Shown: piece after piece, positions 20,201-27,110 of the stretch
Layout: the number at the start of each line of letters is the position of its first letter
How positions within the stretch are numbered: the stretch's first letter is position 1
Source: Streptomyces sp. H27-H5
GTDB lineage: Bacteria > Actinomycetota > Actinomycetes > Streptomycetales > Streptomycetaceae
Assembly: GCF_026627505.1 (NCBI RefSeq)
Contig: NZ_JAPNLK010000027.1
Location: 1 to 64,000 of the forward strand
Direction of reading: 5' to 3'
DNA length: 64,000 bases
Notes under the pieces: model-generated
What the model saw: the letters and a program-made list of their open reading frames with translations, nothing else
Database searches by the model: none
What the model was told of the DNA's origin: nothing
Made by a program: the position numbers and the translations under genes

Positions 20201-21285
20201 CCCGGATCAAGTTCGACGGCCGGTGGTTCCTGAACTTCGCCTCCTACAGCTACCTCGGACTCATCGGTCACGACTACATCGACGACCAGGTCCTGCGTGC
20301 CGTCGAGCGGCACGGCACCGGCGCGCACGGGGTGCGGCTGCTCGCGGGCACCCTGCACCTGCACCGGGAGCTGGAACTGGCGCTCGCCCGCTTCCTGGGC
20401 ACCGAAGACGCCATCGTCTTCTCCAGCGGCTACATGGCGAACGTGGCCACGGTCGGAGCCCTCGTCGGCCCCGGCGACCTCGTCATCGGCGACGTCTACA
20501 ACCACGCCAGCATCCTGGACGGCTACCGGCTCTCCGGCGCGTCGGTCATCACCTACGCCCACAACGACCTCGCCGACCTGGAACGCGCCCTGCGCAAGGC
20601 CGGCGACGCGGGCCGGCTGGTCGTCACCGACGCCGTGTTCAGCATGGACGGAGACGTGGCCGACCTGCCCGGCATCGTGGAACTGTGCGAGCGTCACGAC
20701 GCACCGCTGATGGTCGACGAGGCGCACAGCCTGGGCGTCCTCGGTGACACCGGCCGCGGCATCACCGAGCACTTCGGCATCGACCCGGAACGGGTCGACG
20801 TCAAGATGGGCACGCTCTCCAAGACGGTGCCCAGCGCGGGCGGTTACGTCGCCGGGTCCCGGGACCTGGTCTTCGCGCTGAAGAACAACGCCCGCGGCTG
20901 GATGTTCTCGGCCGCCGCGACCCCCGCCCAGGTGGCGGCGGCCAAGGCCGCGATCGAGGTGATGGCGGCCGCCCCGTCCCTCACCCGGCAGCTGCGGGCG
21001 AAGACGACCCGGTACCGCGAGCAGTTGCGCGCCCTGGGCTTCGACACCCTGGCGAGCGAGACGCCGGTGGTGCCGATCATCTGCGCGACCGCCGACCAGG
21101 CGGGGGAGATGGCCCGGCTCTGCCAGCTCGACGGGCTCTTCGTCCAACCGATCGTCTACCCGGCCGTGCCGCGGACGCTGCCCCGGCTGCGGACCATCGT
21201 CAACCTCAGCCACTCCGACGCCGACCTCGACGCGGCCGTCGTGACGCTGGAGAAGGCCGGCCGTGCCTGTGGCCTCATCCACTGA
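17257..21285 (+). CDS. PKS DH-KR-ACP fused to PLP alpha-oxoamine synthase
   Basis: This 1342-residue terminal synthase overlaps the alkC stop (ATGA). Domains: DH at residues about 5-270 with HRIGGVPVAP (His18) and Asp181 in LLDSVFQ; KR about 520-725, with FHAAGVLRDG and a Ser-Tyr-Asn set in SSVAAVRANLGQSAYAAAN; ACP about 755-825 with Ser788 in LGLDSMM; a Pro-rich linker; then about 945-1342 an alpha-oxoamine synthase of the AONS/ALAS/SPT family, with VDEAHSLG and PLP lysine Lys1189 in GTLSKTVPSAGG. The DH-KR-ACP should complete the KS-AT on PKS 3. The synthase should release the acyl-ACP chain by decarboxylative condensation with an amino acid, giving an alpha-amino ketone, as in prodiginine and fumonisin-type pathways. 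There is no thioesterase domain. Two TTA codons (18361-18363 and 18781-18783, Leu369 and Leu509) suggest control by bldA tRNA. Confidence 0.93.
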   Translation: MSAVGSLLGAADPLVCDHRIGGVPVAPAAAQIDAVLSACDTARPDHQWVLEQVAFRTPLLVTGAGTEIEVHTAEDGRCTLRSVPPGNDGVPVEHSTARATGSPLPPPRYVDVAALRAGCTQQVPLSEVAAWREASGITYGPTYRAIRSAHRGPGCMLLMLRATEEANPASAPPFVPPPLLDSVFQALGMLDDGAAGACLPWYIGRLEARRRMSGTVIALVERDEPGPSEGGGGAVRGRALVCSQQGEVLLELDRITLKAARPTTSPEAAAPPGFETSPEPTAATPARPRPAAPARRVEAGQAPPATASIETVVWHRADPDPGHAPATEGPVLVVSDHALRPPAARHVLHLTPEQLVAGGLETLPADTVLRDVVYVAPGGLTGEAQVSRGLREAFAVVRRLLGRPPTPSLLIVTTAAHQVTAQDTVDPFMTALWGLGRTLRVEHPRSTIRLLDLNPDPDPNLDINPDRSDMNPGDPAGPEGDGRAAVWEALGQDRPELARRGDTWYAPSLRPHPPTAATDEAPHRGGRFLITGGMGGIGLSVAEYLSEAGCAHLTLVGRTVPDRGEARERLDRLAARCDLEIVAADVRTLREALSGAPRYDGVFHAAGVLRDGLARGLTADQVDAVLEPKIGGAHALADLVSGYEQPAFVALFSSVAAVRANLGQSAYAAANAYLDGYAARQRAEGRPWYSLGWGLWTVGMGESIAPKAAAHGVPALTAGDGIDLLRTALGQPPAHYVLSAAAKAKDAPMTAVTPETGLWPSLTHAIGRVLLVDNVAAEDDLLELGLDSMMAVELAATLAADGLDIDPMVFFERTHVGALLAHLESLPRTLPDQAPTPRAAPTPAPTPAPIREVRAPAPVDRSRGAAPQQQQYRPSAVPERATGASFVPDWDRFRDVPQAPPTPAATPTPVPPRAGGPAPAAVPDPAPATDRIPRRTLPGRLADAPHGRFLDRRIDALSAEDRLIVAKDEYFYEPVIEEAKGSRIKFDGRWFLNFASYSYLGLIGHDYIDDQVLRAVERHGTGAHGVRLLAGTLHLHRELELALARFLGTEDAIVFSSGYMANVATVGALVGPGDLVIGDVYNHASILDGYRLSGASVITYAHNDLADLERALRKAGDAGRLVVTDAVFSMDGDVADLPGIVELCERHDAPLMVDEAHSLGVLGDTGRGITEHFGIDPERVDVKMGTLSKTVPSAGGYVAGSRDLVFALKNNARGWMFSAAATPAQVAAAKAAIEVMAAAPSLTRQLRAKTTRYREQLRALGFDTLASETPVVPIICATADQAGEMARLCQLDGLFVQPIVYPAVPRTLPRLRTIVNLSHSDADLDAAVVTLEKAGRACGLIH

Positions 21286-21370
21286 GCACTGACCGGGCGG
21301 AGCGCTCCACAGGACCGACGGGACACCACCGTGCGCCGATGGCCGCACGGCAACCAAGGGGGAATCGAAC

Positions 21371-21679
21371 ATGACCGATGTCGACACCACGGCGTTCTTC
21401 GGGGCCGTTCTGAAGACCATCGCCTCGACCCGCAACCACGGCACCGACCAGACGGAGTTCGCGTCGGGCGTGGTGGAGCCCACCGCGCGGATCCGCGCGT
21501 TCGAGAAGGAGGTCGGCGACCGGCGGCTGACCTCCACCGAAGCGGGGGAGGTGCTCGGCCTGCTGGAGACGACGATGCGCACCAAGCGCACGCCCGACGA
21601 GGAGCGCGAGTACTACTTCCAGTACATCGAGAAGGTCGCCGGGATCAGCCGGGCCTCGCTGGGCGTGTCCGGCTGGTGA
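21371..21679 (+). CDS. Hypothetical 102-residue protein
   Basis: A small protein I do not recognise. It begins at ATG 21371 after a GGGGGA ribosome site and 85 bases past PKS 4. The sequence is hydrophilic and probably all-helical: it has no signal peptide, membrane segment, cysteine or obvious catalytic motif, and it carries charged stretches such as EKEVGDRRLTSTEAGEVLG and KRTPDEEREYYFQYIEK. Its stop overlaps the GTG of the deacetylase-like gene, so the two are translationally coupled. It may be a partner of that enzyme or of the PKS, but nothing in the sequence proves either. Confidence 0.75.
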   Translation: MTDVDTTAFFGAVLKTIASTRNHGTDQTEFASGVVEPTARIRAFEKEVGDRRLTSTEAGEVLGLLETTMRTKRTPDEEREYYFQYIEKVAGISRASLGVSGW

Positions 21680-22848
21680 ACACCTCCCGCCTCGCGTGGT
21701 ACAGCCACGAGATCTGTTTCTGGCACGACCCCGGTCCCGGGTCGGGGTACGTGCCGGTCGGGCCGGGCGTCGAGCCGCTGCGCCAGTTCGCGGTCGACCC
21801 CGACCTCCGGCGTGCCGAGGGACTGGTCAAGGCGTCCGGGGTGATGGACCGGTTCACCGGCCTCACCCCGACGCCCGCCTCCGACGAGGACCTGCTGCTC
21901 GTGCACGTACCCGAACACATCGAGCGGGTAGAGGCGGCCTCGGCGGCCGGCGCGGGCGACGCCGGCGTGTACGCCCACGTCAACTACCACAGTGCGCACG
22001 CCGCGCGGCTCGCCGTCGGGGCCTGCGTACAGGCGGCCACCGGCGTCATGGAGGGCCGGTTCGACCGGGCGTACTGCCTGGTGCGGCCGCCCGGCCACCA
22101 CGCCGAGCCGGACCGGGCCATGGCGCTGTGCCTGTACAACAACCTGGCGGTGGCCGCCCGCGCCGCGCAGGGGCACGGTGCGCGCCGCGTGCTGATCCTG
22201 GACTGGGACGTCCACCACGGCAACGGCATCCAACGGACCTTCTACGAGGACCCCGACGTGCTGTACGTGTCGGTGCACCAGGAGGGGCTCTTCCCGGCGG
22301 CGTCCGGTCTCGTGCTGGAGACCGGCGCCGGCGAGGGCGCGGGCACCACGCTCAACGTGCCGCTGCCCGCCGGCTCGGGCCACGGCGCCTACCTCGCCGT
22401 GACGGAACGGATCGTGGCACCGGCGGCCCGCGCCTTCGGCCCCGATCTGATCCTGGTCGCGGCGGGCGTCGACGCGAGCGGCCACGACCCGATGGGTCGG
22501 ATGCTGTGCACCAGCCGCACCTTCCACGCCATGACGGCGGCGATGTGCCGGCTCGCGGACGAACTGTCCGGCGGCAGGATCGTCTTCGCCCACGAGGGCG
22601 GCTACTCGGCCTGGTACCAGCCGATGCTGGTGCTGGGCACGGCCAGTGCGATCGCCGGCCTGCCGGCGCCCCAGGACCCGTTCCTGCACTCCCTCGAACA
22701 CCTCCCCGGCCAGCGCCTCCAACGGCACCAGGAACGGGTGATCACCCACCTGGAGGCCCACCACCCGCTGTTGGCCGGCACGGCGTCCGCGGCAGGCCGG
22801 TCCGGCGCCTCCGGGCGGCCCTCGCCGGTGGACGGGGGGCCGGGATGA
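21676..22848 (+). CDS. HDAC-like zinc deacetylase (acetylpolyamine amidohydrolase family)
   Basis: This 390-residue enzyme belongs to the arginase/deacetylase superfamily. The active site is complete: RPPGHHAE with His141 and His142, the zinc ligands Asp178 and His180 in DWDVHHGNG, Asp266 in AGVDASGHD, and Tyr310 in HEGGYS. Relatives remove acyl groups from polyamines or other amines. GTG 21676 overlaps the upstream stop, and its own stop overlaps the thioesterase ATG, so it is part of the biosynthetic operon. Because PKS 4 ends in a domain that makes an alpha-amino ketone, an attractive role is removal of an N-acyl group from that amine or from the amino-acid-derived unit. I see no matching N-acyltransferase in the window, so the substrate is open. 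Confidence 0.88.
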   Translation: MNTSRLAWYSHEICFWHDPGPGSGYVPVGPGVEPLRQFAVDPDLRRAEGLVKASGVMDRFTGLTPTPASDEDLLLVHVPEHIERVEAASAAGAGDAGVYAHVNYHSAHAARLAVGACVQAATGVMEGRFDRAYCLVRPPGHHAEPDRAMALCLYNNLAVAARAAQGHGARRVLILDWDVHHGNGIQRTFYEDPDVLYVSVHQEGLFPAASGLVLETGAGEGAGTTLNVPLPAGSGHGAYLAVTERIVAPAARAFGPDLILVAAGVDASGHDPMGRMLCTSRTFHAMTAAMCRLADELSGGRIVFAHEGGYSAWYQPMLVLGTASAIAGLPAPQDPFLHSLEHLPGQRLQRHQERVITHLEAHHPLLAGTASAAGRSGASGRPSPVDGGPG

Positions 22849-23660
22849 GCGGCTGGTGGATGACGGTGGGCAACGGCGCGCGTCGGGTGGCCGGCGCCGG
22901 CCCGGGCCCGGGGACCCGGGCGCGACCGCGGTTCCGGATCGTGGCGCTCCCGCACGCCGGCGGGTGGCCGTCCGCCTTCCGGTCCTGGTGGCAGGTGCTG
23001 CCCGAGGACGTGGAGTGCGTCGTCGCCCAACTGCCCGGTCGCGGCGCGCGCATCAACGAGCCGCCGCTGACCCGCGTCAAGCCGCTGGTCGACGCCCTCG
23101 GCCAAGGCCTCGCGGAGCTGGAGCCACTGCCGTACGCGGTCATCGGGCACAGCTTCGGCAGTGTGCTCGGATACGAACTCACCCGCTTCATGGAGCAGAA
23201 GGGACTGCCTCCCACCCTGCTGGCCGTGTCGGCACGCCAGCCGCCGTGCTTCCCCGGCGAGCCCCCGTTCGCCCACCTCCGCGGCGACACGGAGCTGCTG
23301 GAGCACCTGACGGACATCGGCGGGATGTCCCCGGGACTGATGGACCGCACCGACCTGATGCGGCCGTCGCTCCGCGCGATCCGGGCCGACCTGGAGGCCA
23401 TGGAGACCTACCGCCGGCCGCTGTCCGGCACCGGCGTCCCCATCCTGGCACTCGGTGCCGTGGACGACCCGGTCGTCATCGACGACCGGATGCACCTGTG
23501 GGCGCTGGAGACCTCCGGCGGCTTCGACCGGCTGAGCTTCACCGGCGGCCACTTCTACCTCTACACACCCGCCAACGCGGCGGCGATCGCCGCCCGTCTG
23601 GTGCCCCGCCCCGACGACCCCCGGTCGGATCCGCTCCTCCCCCACCCCCTCGCCCGATGA
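22845..23660 (+). CDS. Type II thioesterase
   Basis: This 271-residue alpha/beta hydrolase is of the stand-alone thioesterase kind found with PKS and NRPS clusters. It has the early LPHAGG motif, the nucleophile elbow GHSFGS with Ser103, an acid in GAVDDP and a late histidine in GGHFYL. Such enzymes usually edit carrier proteins, removing stalled or wrong acyl groups, and do not release the product. That fits here, since release is assigned to the oxoamine synthase. ATG 22845 overlaps the deacetylase stop. The first 35 residues (Gly/Arg/Pro-rich) precede the fold and may be poorly ordered. Confidence 0.92.
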   Translation: MSGWWMTVGNGARRVAGAGPGPGTRARPRFRIVALPHAGGWPSAFRSWWQVLPEDVECVVAQLPGRGARINEPPLTRVKPLVDALGQGLAELEPLPYAVIGHSFGSVLGYELTRFMEQKGLPPTLLAVSARQPPCFPGEPPFAHLRGDTELLEHLTDIGGMSPGLMDRTDLMRPSLRAIRADLEAMETYRRPLSGTGVPILALGAVDDPVVIDDRMHLWALETSGGFDRLSFTGGHFYLYTPANAAAIAARLVPRPDDPRSDPLLPHPLAR

Positions 23661-23702
23661 CCGCGTCGGGCACCGATCAGCACCACCCCCGAAAGGAACC
23701 GA

Positions 23703-25283
23703 ATGAGTACCACCGCCGACACCACCGAACAGGCAGGACCCCGCGAGTGGTTGGGCCTGGCCGTACTGGCGCTGCCGACCCTGCTGCTGTCCATCGATGT
23801 GAGCGTGCTGCACCTGGCCGTCCCGCACATCAGCGAGGGCCTGAACCCCTCCGCCGCCCAGATGCTGTGGATCATCGACATCTACGGGTTCCTGATCGCC
23901 GGATTCCTGGTGACCATGGGAACCCTGGGTGACCGCATCGGCCGCCGGAGGCTGCTCCTGATCGGTGCCGCCGCGTTCGGCGTCGCTTCCCTGGCCGCCG
24001 TGTTCGCCGACAACCCGGCCATGCTGATCGCGGCGCGGGCGGCGATGGGCATCGCCGGAGCCACGCTGATGCCCTCGACCCTCGCCCTGATCATCAACAT
24101 GTTCCGCGACGGCCGGCAGCGCGGCGTCGCCATCGCCGTCTGGGTCACCATGTTCTCCGTGGGCATCGCGCTCGGCCCGGTGGTCGGCGGCGCCATGCTG
24201 GAGTACTTCTGGTGGGGTTCGGTCTTCCTGCTCGGCGTGCCCATCATGGGGCTGTTGCTGGTGGCCGGACCGATCCTGCTGCCGGAGTACCGGGACGAGG
24301 AGGCGGGGCGGCTCGACCTGACGAGCGTGGCACTGTCGCTCGCCGCCATCCTTCCGATCATCTACGGACTCAAGGAGATCGCCAACGACGGCGTCGGCCC
24401 GATCCCGGTCCTGGCGCTCGTCGTGGGCCTGGTCGTCGGTGTCCTGTTCGTCCGGCGACAGCGCACCCTGACGAGCCCGCTGCTGGACCTCGGGCTGTTC
24501 GGGAACCGCACCTTCCGCACGGCGCTGATCACTCTGCTGCTCAGCATGCTCGTGGCGGGCGGCACGTACCTGACGGTGACGCAGTACCTCCAGCTCGTCG
24601 GCGGACTGTCCCCGATGAAGGCCGGCCTGTACCTGCTGCCCGCGGCCTTCGCGCTGATCGTGACGGCCGTCGTGTCCCCGATGGCGGCGAGCAGGTTCCG
24701 TCCCGCGTACGTCGTCGCCGCCGGACTGGCGGTGTCGGCCATCGGGCACCTGATGCTGAGCCTGGCCGACAGCTCGTCGGGCGTCGCCCAGGTGGTGACG
24801 GGCTTCGCCTTCGTCTACGCCGGCGGCGGCCCGCTCATCGCCCTGGGCACGGACATCGTCGTCGGATCGGCCCAGCCCGAGCAGGCCGGATCGGCCGCGG
24901 CCATCTCGGAGACCAGCACCGAACTCGGCATGGCGCTCGGCGTGGCCCTGCTGGGCAGCCTCGGCGCCGCCGTGTACCGCAGCGGGGTGGATGTCCCCGC
25001 GGGGGTGCCGGAGAGCGCCGGTGACACGCTCGCCGGGGCGGTCGAGGCGGCGCAGCCCCTGTCCTCGGAAGGGGCGACGGCCCTGCTCGACTCGGCCCGA
25101 GCGGCCTTCACCGACGGCATGAACATCATCGGCGGTATCGGGGTGTTCGTGGCGCTCGCCTCGGCCGTCCTGGTGGCCGCGGTCATCAAGCTTCCGGCCA
25201 CGGGCAGGGACGGGGACGGGGACCCCGCCGACTCCGACGGCTCGACCGACGGCGCGTTGAACGCCGCCGCCGTGGAGGGATAG
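23703..25283 (+). CDS. MFS drug exporter, 14-TM (DHA2/EmrB-QacA type)
   Basis: This 526-residue membrane transporter has about fourteen hydrophobic segments. Family motif A reads GDRIGRRR after TM2 and motif C reads GIALGPVVGG in TM5. It should use the proton gradient to expel a hydrophobic drug. ATG 23703 follows a clear GAAAGGAACC site, 42 bases after the thioesterase, and it is the last gene of the biosynthetic run before a hairpin and a convergent gene. The likely job is export of the polyketide, and thereby self-resistance alongside the AlkC protein. Confidence 0.93.
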   Translation: MSTTADTTEQAGPREWLGLAVLALPTLLLSIDVSVLHLAVPHISEGLNPSAAQMLWIIDIYGFLIAGFLVTMGTLGDRIGRRRLLLIGAAAFGVASLAAVFADNPAMLIAARAAMGIAGATLMPSTLALIINMFRDGRQRGVAIAVWVTMFSVGIALGPVVGGAMLEYFWWGSVFLLGVPIMGLLLVAGPILLPEYRDEEAGRLDLTSVALSLAAILPIIYGLKEIANDGVGPIPVLALVVGLVVGVLFVRRQRTLTSPLLDLGLFGNRTFRTALITLLLSMLVAGGTYLTVTQYLQLVGGLSPMKAGLYLLPAAFALIVTAVVSPMAASRFRPAYVVAAGLAVSAIGHLMLSLADSSSGVAQVVTGFAFVYAGGGPLIALGTDIVVGSAQPEQAGSAAAISETSTELGMALGVALLGSLGAAVYRSGVDVPAGVPESAGDTLAGAVEAAQPLSSEGATALLDSARAAFTDGMNIIGGIGVFVALASAVLVAAVIKLPATGRDGDGDPADSDGSTDGALNAAAVEG

Positions 25284-25329
25284 CGCGCCCCGCCCGTGCC
25301 GGTCGGCGCGGGCGGACGGCGGTGGGGTA

Positions 25330-25356
25330 TGGCCCCGTGTCGCGGACGCGGGGCCA
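25330..25356. terminator. Bidirectional hairpin terminator after the MFS gene
   Basis: TGGCCCCG (25330-25337) pairs perfectly with CGGGGCCA (25349-25356), and inside them GTC pairs with GAC around a GCG loop. It sits 47 bases past the MFS stop and 7 bases past the end of the convergent VOC gene, so it can serve both strands. There is no U-tract, as is common in Streptomyces. Confidence 0.7.
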
Positions 25357-25362
25357 CACCGC

Positions 25363-25803
25363 TCACGCCCCGGGGACGGACCCGTCCTCGTAGCAGGCGG
25401 CATAGGCGGCCGCGGGTGCGATGGGTGTGATGACGTCGATCAACACACCGTCGGGGGCCGCCACGATGAAGTGCCGCTGGCCGAACGCCTCGTCCCGCAG
25501 CGACAGTTCCGGCTTCAGACCGGCGCCCGTGACGAGTCGCTCGTACTCGGCGTCCACATCGGCCACCTCGAAGTTGAGGAGCAGGCCCCCCGCCGGCCGA
25601 CGGAAGGCCTCCGGCACGGTCTCGTGCCCCGCGGCGACCAAGGCGAGTTCGTGGTGCGCAGGCGCCGGCTGCCGCAGGCTGACGTACCAGTCGCTCGTGT
25701 AGGTCGTCTCGAACCCGAACAGGGTGCAGTAGAACGCCACGGACTCATCGAGCCGCTCGGTACAGAGCACGGGATAGAAGCCGGTCAGGGCCGAAGACGT
25801 CAT
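25363..25803 (-). CDS. VOC-fold (glyoxalase/bleomycin-resistance-like) protein A
   Basis: This protein of about 146 residues belongs to the vicinal oxygen chelate family: it begins GFYPVLCTERLDESVAFYCTLFGFE and ends with PDGVLIDVITP. The ORF is open 35 codons further upstream, but I start at ATG 25803, where the family domain begins; the ribosome site is weak, so the start is uncertain. It is a paralogue of the VOC gene at 26716 (shared pattern PV.CT....S.AFY..LFGF......W and HE.ALV). VOC proteins may be metal enzymes or drug-binding proteins. Its place beside the PKS cluster allows a role in product binding or detoxification, without proof. It is divergent from the PPTase gene. Confidence 0.85.
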   Translation of the reverse strand: MTSSALTGFYPVLCTERLDESVAFYCTLFGFETTYTSDWYVSLRQPAPAHHELALVAAGHETVPEAFRRPAGGLLLNFEVADVDAEYERLVTGAGLKPELSLRDEAFGQRHFIVAAPDGVLIDVITPIAPAAAYAACYEDGSVPGA

Positions 25804-25895
25804 CACAACACCGTTCAGAGGCGGGCATACGGTCATTTCCTCATAACGAGGCACGGGCCCGGGCGTCACGTCCGCCGCATCGAAGGCAGGCGGAC

Positions 25896-26636
25896 ATGGC
25901 ATCGACACAAAGCCCGTTGCGCGAGGTCCGGATCTGGGCGGTGCGTCGGGAGCCCCCCTGGCCGGAAGGGTTCTCGTTCTCCCTGCTGGACGCGGGGGAA
26001 CGGGCCAGGGCGGACTCCTTCACCCACCGGCGCGACCGGTCGATGTACCTCGCGGCGCACGCCGGACTGCGGCTGGTGTTGGGCGACCGGCTCGGGATCC
26101 ACCCCCGCGACATACGGTTCGGCCGGGACCGGTGCGCGCACTGCGGCGGGCAGCACGGCCGGCCGGTCCTCCTCGGCGGTCCGGACACCCTGCACTTCTC
26201 CCTCTCCCACTGCGCGGGCATCACGCTCGTCGCCCTCGCCGACGCGCCCGTCGGGGTCGACGCCGAACGACTGCCCGGCCACCGGACGGTCGAGCTGTGC
26301 CTGGCGCGGCTGCATCCGCGGGAGCGGGACGAGCTGCTCCGCACCCCCGGGAAACAACGTCCCCTGCGTTTCTGCCGGTTGTGGACGCGCAAGGAGGCGT
26401 ACCTGAAGGCGCTGGGTACCGGGCTCGGTCGGGGACTGCACCGCGACTACCTCGGGGACGCGAGCGCGGGGCGGCTCCCGGACTGGACCGTCGTCAATCT
26501 GTCCTGCGGCCCCCAGGACGGCACGCATGCCGCAGCCGTGGCCGTTCCCGCGGGGGTGCGGACACCCACCGGGCCGTGCGAGCTGAACTGGTCGGCGTAC
26601 GGGCATGTCCCGGGCCGTACCGCCTCGTTGGAGTAG
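25896..26636 (+). CDS. Sfp-type 4'-phosphopantetheinyl transferase
   Basis: This 246-residue enzyme moves phosphopantetheine from CoA to the serine of carrier proteins, making apo-ACP active. The family signatures are present: FSLSHCAG followed by VGVDAER (the magnesium-binding acid), then the WTRKEAYLKALGTG block. The length and the tandem pseudo-dimer layout fit the broad-substrate Sfp type used for secondary metabolism. Start ATG 25896 has an AGGCGG-like site. Lying just beyond the PKS operon, it is a good candidate for loading the four ACPs in the window, though it could also serve other clusters in the genome. Confidence 0.93.
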   Translation: MASTQSPLREVRIWAVRREPPWPEGFSFSLLDAGERARADSFTHRRDRSMYLAAHAGLRLVLGDRLGIHPRDIRFGRDRCAHCGGQHGRPVLLGGPDTLHFSLSHCAGITLVALADAPVGVDAERLPGHRTVELCLARLHPRERDELLRTPGKQRPLRFCRLWTRKEAYLKALGTGLGRGLHRDYLGDASAGRLPDWTVVNLSCGPQDGTHAAAVAVPAGVRTPTGPCELNWSAYGHVPGRTASLE

Positions 26637-26646
26637 CGGGGTCGCG

Positions 26647-26693
26647 TTGACATTCCAACGGTATGTCATTAGGTTCAGTTCGCATACCGTTGG
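26647..26693 (+). promoter_or_regulatory. Promoter with overlapping 11-bp-arm palindromic operator
   Basis: A consensus-like promoter is visible: TTGACA (26647-26652), a 17-base spacer and TAGGTT (26670-26675). Over it lies a perfect inverted repeat, CCAACGGTATG (26655-26665) and CATACCGTTGG (26683-26693), with centre-to-centre spacing of 28 bases. One arm is inside the spacer and the other at the expected transcription start, so a bound repressor would block the promoter. It reads toward the VOC gene at 26716. The TetR protein 1.1 kb downstream is the nearest candidate regulator; that link is inference. Confidence 0.8.
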
Positions 26694-26715
26694 TACGTGA
26701 GTGGAGATGGCCCCC

Positions 26716-27063
26716 ATGCTGATCAGCTTCTGTCCGGTGATCTGCACCTCACGGCCAGTGGAATCCCGCGCGTTCTACAGCAGGCTGTTCGGCTTCACCG
26801 CCACCCACCCGACCGAGTGGTACGCCGGCCTCGGCCGGCCCGGGCGGCACCACGAAATCGCCCTCGTCGACCACGGTCATCCCGCACTGCCCGAGGAGTT
26901 CCGCACGCCGGTGCGTGCGGTGCGGATCACCCTGGAGGTCGACGACCGGGCGGGGGAGTGGGAGCGACTGGCCGCCCTCGGGGCGCGGCGGTCCCCGGAC
27001 GGCGGACATCTCGTCGTCAGGGATCCCAACGGGGTCTGGATCGACGTCGTCGCACCGAACTGA
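26716..27063 (+). CDS. VOC-fold protein B
   Basis: This vicinal oxygen chelate protein of about 115 residues (ISFCPVICTSRPVESRAFYSRLFGF to DPNGVWIDVVAPN) is related to the protein at 25363-25803 but shorter. I prefer ATG 26716, which has GTGGAG nine bases upstream; GTG 26701 and ATG 26707 are also in frame. It sits right behind the TTGACA/TAGGTT promoter and its palindrome, so it is probably repressed and then induced by a ligand. Regulated VOC proteins are often drug- or electrophile-response proteins; the ligand cannot be read from the sequence. Confidence 0.85.
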   Translation: MLISFCPVICTSRPVESRAFYSRLFGFTATHPTEWYAGLGRPGRHHEIALVDHGHPALPEEFRTPVRAVRITLEVDDRAGEWERLAALGARRSPDGGHLVVRDPNGVWIDVVAPN

Positions 27064-27110
27064 CCGGTCGCCGGCCGAGGGGGCCGCTCGTCGAAGGGGG
27101 AAGCCGAGTC

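Noticed and set aside
25841..25853. CCTC..GAGG short inverted repeat between VOC A and the PPTase gene
   Set aside because: Only four bases pair in each arm, too little to call an operator.
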